Below, one piece after another: positions 61,169 to 64,000 of a stretch of DNA of 64,000 bases (positions are counted from its first letter, which is position 1; each line of letters opens with the position of its first letter). The translations under genes and the position numbers were made by a program. The notes beneath the pieces were generated by a model, which saw nothing but the letters and a program-made list of their open reading frames with translations, was not told the origin of the DNA and did not search any database. Source of the stretch: Trichoplax adhaerens (taxonomy: Eukaryota > Placozoa > Uniplacotomia > Trichoplacea > Trichoplacidae); NCBI RefSeq assembly GCF_000150275.1, contig NW_002060945.1:7837219-7901218 (forward strand). The letters run 5' to 3'.

Positions 61169-63689
61169 ATGGCTTCGGTAATGGTCTCGGATTTTATGAA
61201 CATTATTATCAACTGTGCTGAGAAAGCTGCCGTTCTAGCCCGGGTAGTGCGATCGGAAGCGATCATGTTGAAATTACTTATTGAAGAGAAGACGGATAAA
61301 AACTGCAAAAACGATCGTTTTGTACATGATTTTAAAACATTAGTGGACGTATTGATTCAAGAAATGGTAAAGCATGAAATTGCAGCAAAGGTAGTGTACT
61401 TATAATAGTAAAGATTATGCTACGTTAAGAGTGTATGTGCAATTATATTTAATCTACGGTTTATTTTTATATTATGACAACTTCCTATGAACGAAAAACT
61501 TATTCATTACACCATCAGTCCATTTATTCACTGCACTAATGTATCGTGTTATACTCGTACCTGTATTCTTCCTAGATAGGCAATAGACTTTACAATATAT
61601 TATACTGCATAGTCGCAACGTACATCTCTGGTATAATTCAATATAAATACTTTCTAATCACGTTCATAAATAACAGCATCAGTATTCTTATGCATTATTG
61701 TTCCTTCACAATACTTTGATCGGATACTCGGACGAGACATCAATAAGTAGACATGAGAGTCGATAGATGCTGTATGGCAGCGATTAGTTCTATTGCACTC
61801 GTAGCATTCGTGAAACTTTAAATCGGTTCAGAAATTGGATATGTACAATGGGCTGCTTTTCTTTAGAGCACCTAAAACGGAAAAGATCTTGCTGTAGAAA
61901 TCTCAGTCAATCAGCCATTTAAGAATATAGTAGAAGCTATCTGTCTACTTATGGTTATATCTGAATAGTACACTATACCTTCACGAAATGAACACAACTT
62001 AGCGAAAGACTTCTTATTTTAAAATATATAAACTTTAATCAATGTTTTATTTTTATTGTTTTATCGATTCACGGTTCAAATCTTTTAATGTACCGTTAAA
62101 ATAGTAAAATATTACATCCCTTTAATGAGCGAAGGTAAGTGTATACTTTATATGGATGAGAAAGGTACAGCTTAAGTATTCATTCTCTACATTTATTTTT
62201 TTCTTAAACGGTAGTGTATCAACTTTAATTGAAACTCATAATACGCTGGTAAACGTTTCTGGAGATGATAATTTAATCCTAAATGATGACTAATAAATAA
62301 TGTAACAAATATCATAATGAATATTAAACTCTATATTTTACGTTACCAAACTAATAGTTAGCATCTGCAGGCTATGTAAGTGGATGAAATGGTAGGCCTG
62401 AGCTGTAAATTGTACTTGTATTTATGAATAATTTTACAATATTCGACCATACACTAAATAAAGTGCTAATCGTACTAAAAGAATATCTGAAATCTATAAA
62501 GATATAGTTGAAAGTTACCCAATCAGCTTGCTTAATTCCTAAATCTCTACCAGGTTGGTTAGTTGCAGAAAAGTCGTGATCGAAAATATCTTTCTGCTTC
62601 CTTAATAGTTTCCCTGTCTGACTGGTTTTGTACATGGAGAGGAAGATAATACATTTACAAATGCTATTGGTGAATCCGTCATAATTGAAATTAAATCTAC
62701 CGCTCAGGAAACAGCGAACGTATTACGTAGAGTATTAAATAACAACGAAAAGGCAAGTCAACTGTTGGCTGAAATCATACATGGTGATATCCAGTGTCAG
62801 AATAACGAACATATTTTCAATAAAGACGACACTATCAATATTGATAATTTCGGAATTTGGATTGATCCATTGGGTACAGTAGATAACTGCTAATTGAAGC
62901 TTAATTCTTTCATACAATATGATATATTTTGTTTTCCTTTTTGTACGTATCATTAAGAATTAACCTTATACATATAATACCATACATTATCCAATATCGA
63001 AACTTTTAAATGAGACTAAGATTTAATCTTCTGTATTAATATCATTATAAATAGATGGTACAAATGAATATATTAGCCAAAATGTTGTTGAAGCCCAGAA
63101 TGGTATTTATTCAAAAGGCTTACAGTGTGTTACTGTCCTGATCGGAATTTATCATCGAACAAGTGGATCACCAATTGCAGGTGTTATCAATCAGCCTTTC
63201 CATCAAGTTTTACCTAATGGACAATGGCAAGGCAGATCGATTTGGGCTCTGTGCTACAACGGCATGAATTTCAATTCAAATTTACACTTAAAAACGGAAA
63301 AAGATGTTCCAAAAGAACATAATATTAAGAAGTATACGGTTCTATTAAGTGGAAGTGAATCTAAAACTGTATTACAGCAATTAAATCGTGACGACATAAG
63401 TATCCGTAGGGCCAGCGGTGCAGGCTATAAATTACTTTGCGTAATTGATGATCTTGCTGATGCTTATGTTTTATCTAAAGGTTCTACATATAAATGGGAT
63501 ACATGTGCACCTCATGCTATTTTACTTTCAATGAAAGGGTCTATAATTAACATGGAGAACGCAGATGAATCTACTCAAATTGTCTATAATCAAATGGATC
63601 CATCAAGCACGAAATGGAACAACAGCAAGGGAATAATTGCTTTTAAAAAACTTCAGATATTGGAATATTTGAAATCTATCTTATCTTGA
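61169..63689 (+). CDS. INPP1: Inositol polyphosphate 1-phosphatase
   Basis: A magnesium-dependent, lithium-sensitive phosphatase that removes the 1-phosphate of inositol 1,4-bisphosphate and 1,3,4-trisphosphate in the cytosol, feeding inositol recycling. Three exons with compatible phases: 61169-61390, 62609-62873 and 63055-63689, giving 373 residues (human about 399). Exon 1 has LLIEEKTDKNCKNDRFVHDF and TLVDVLIQEMV. Exon 2 starts FPCL and carries the metal-binding GEED (residues 84-87). The DPLDGT metal/catalytic motif (D160, D163) is split by intron 2. Exon 3 has GLQCVTVLIGIYHRTSGSPI, GVINQPF, ASGAGYKLLCV and the C-terminal metal-site WDTCAPHAIL (D311). All family motifs are intact, so it should be active. 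The start Met precedes the conserved helix directly. Confidence 0.94.
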
Positions 63690-64000
63690 ATCAATATGGA
63701 AAGTCCGAATAATTTAACTGAAATTCTCGCAACATCTGAGTGAAATGCGAAATACTAATCTCTATTATTTAGTTGTCTACTCATGCTGTTATGTTAAGTA
63801 AATTTGTAATAATATTTAATTGGTTATTAAACTCAAGATTGGATCTGCAAAACTTTAAACAGTTCAACTGTTGCATGGCCATAAATTTTTACAGTATCTC
63901 TCAAAATATATCACAACGCATTTGTATATAGTATTTAGTTAAGAAATCATACTTTAGTGCAGCTATTGCACTTACGGATAAATATAATTTCATGATGTAT
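63690..64000. other. 3' flank of INPP1
   Basis: 310 bp of AT-rich sequence to the window edge, presumably the INPP1 3' untranslated region. No AATAAA of standard form is obvious. Nothing else seen. Confidence 0.5.

Noticed and set aside
1-64000. CRISPR arrays, operons, transposons, tRNA or rRNA genes
   Set aside because: Scanned by eye. No regularly spaced direct repeats with unique spacers, no transposase motifs or terminal inverted repeats, and no cloverleaf or rRNA segments recognised. Intron-rich eukaryotic genes exclude operon logic.

Overview
The window is animal nuclear DNA: AT-rich, no operons, genes broken into many short exons with mostly 100-400 bp GT-AG introns, and one 50-N scaffold gap at 32,930-32,979. 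Gene content (dynamitin, Tousled-like kinase, INPP1, TEX10, SPC25, a SWEET transporter, class A GPCRs, a Frizzled-type receptor) together with small introns and no recognisable transposons suggests an early-branching metazoan. A placozoan (Trichoplax/Hoilungia type) is my best guess. That assignment is inference from gene style, not from a marker gene.

Layout. 1-4076 (+): 3' part of a TEX10/Ipi1-like ribosome-biogenesis gene, entering from outside the window. 4672-6580 (-): a SWEET sugar transporter (SLC50A1-like). 9579-12212 (+): SPC25, a subunit of the Ndc80 kinetochore complex. 12773-17092 (-): DCTN2 (dynamitin). 18566-22370 (+) and 24873-28199 (+): two tandem paralogues of a mannose-6-phosphate-receptor-like (MRH domain) type I membrane protein. 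28803-34055 (-): Tousled-like kinase. 34.1-38.6 kb: repeat-rich, with two orphan exon-like stretches. 38647-39663 (-) and 42577-43569 (-): two intronless paralogous rhodopsin-family GPCRs. 43.6-49.5 kb: no gene seen. 49474-55925 (+): a seven-TM Frizzled/Smoothened-like receptor without a recognisable cysteine-rich domain. 57892-59252 (-): an unrecognised soluble protein. 59.9-60.9 kb: a diverged three-unit tandem repeat. 61169-63689 (+): INPP1 (inositol polyphosphate 1-phosphatase).

For SPC25, SWEET, both MRH genes, the Frizzled-like gene, the unknown 57.9-kb gene and INPP1, I rebuilt complete exon chains whose splice phases agree from start to stop. DCTN2 and TLK were followed through most exons by similarity. 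TEX10 is only partly resolved.

The genes are independent units, not a pathway cluster. The sorting receptors, GPCRs and Frizzled-like receptor are accessory signalling and trafficking families showing local tandem duplication; the rest are single-copy housekeeping genes. The most distinctive non-coding features are clusters of a GTAC-centred palindromic simple repeat and four copies of a GC-rich 17-base core, concentrated in the divergent promoter region between DCTN2 and the first MRH gene.
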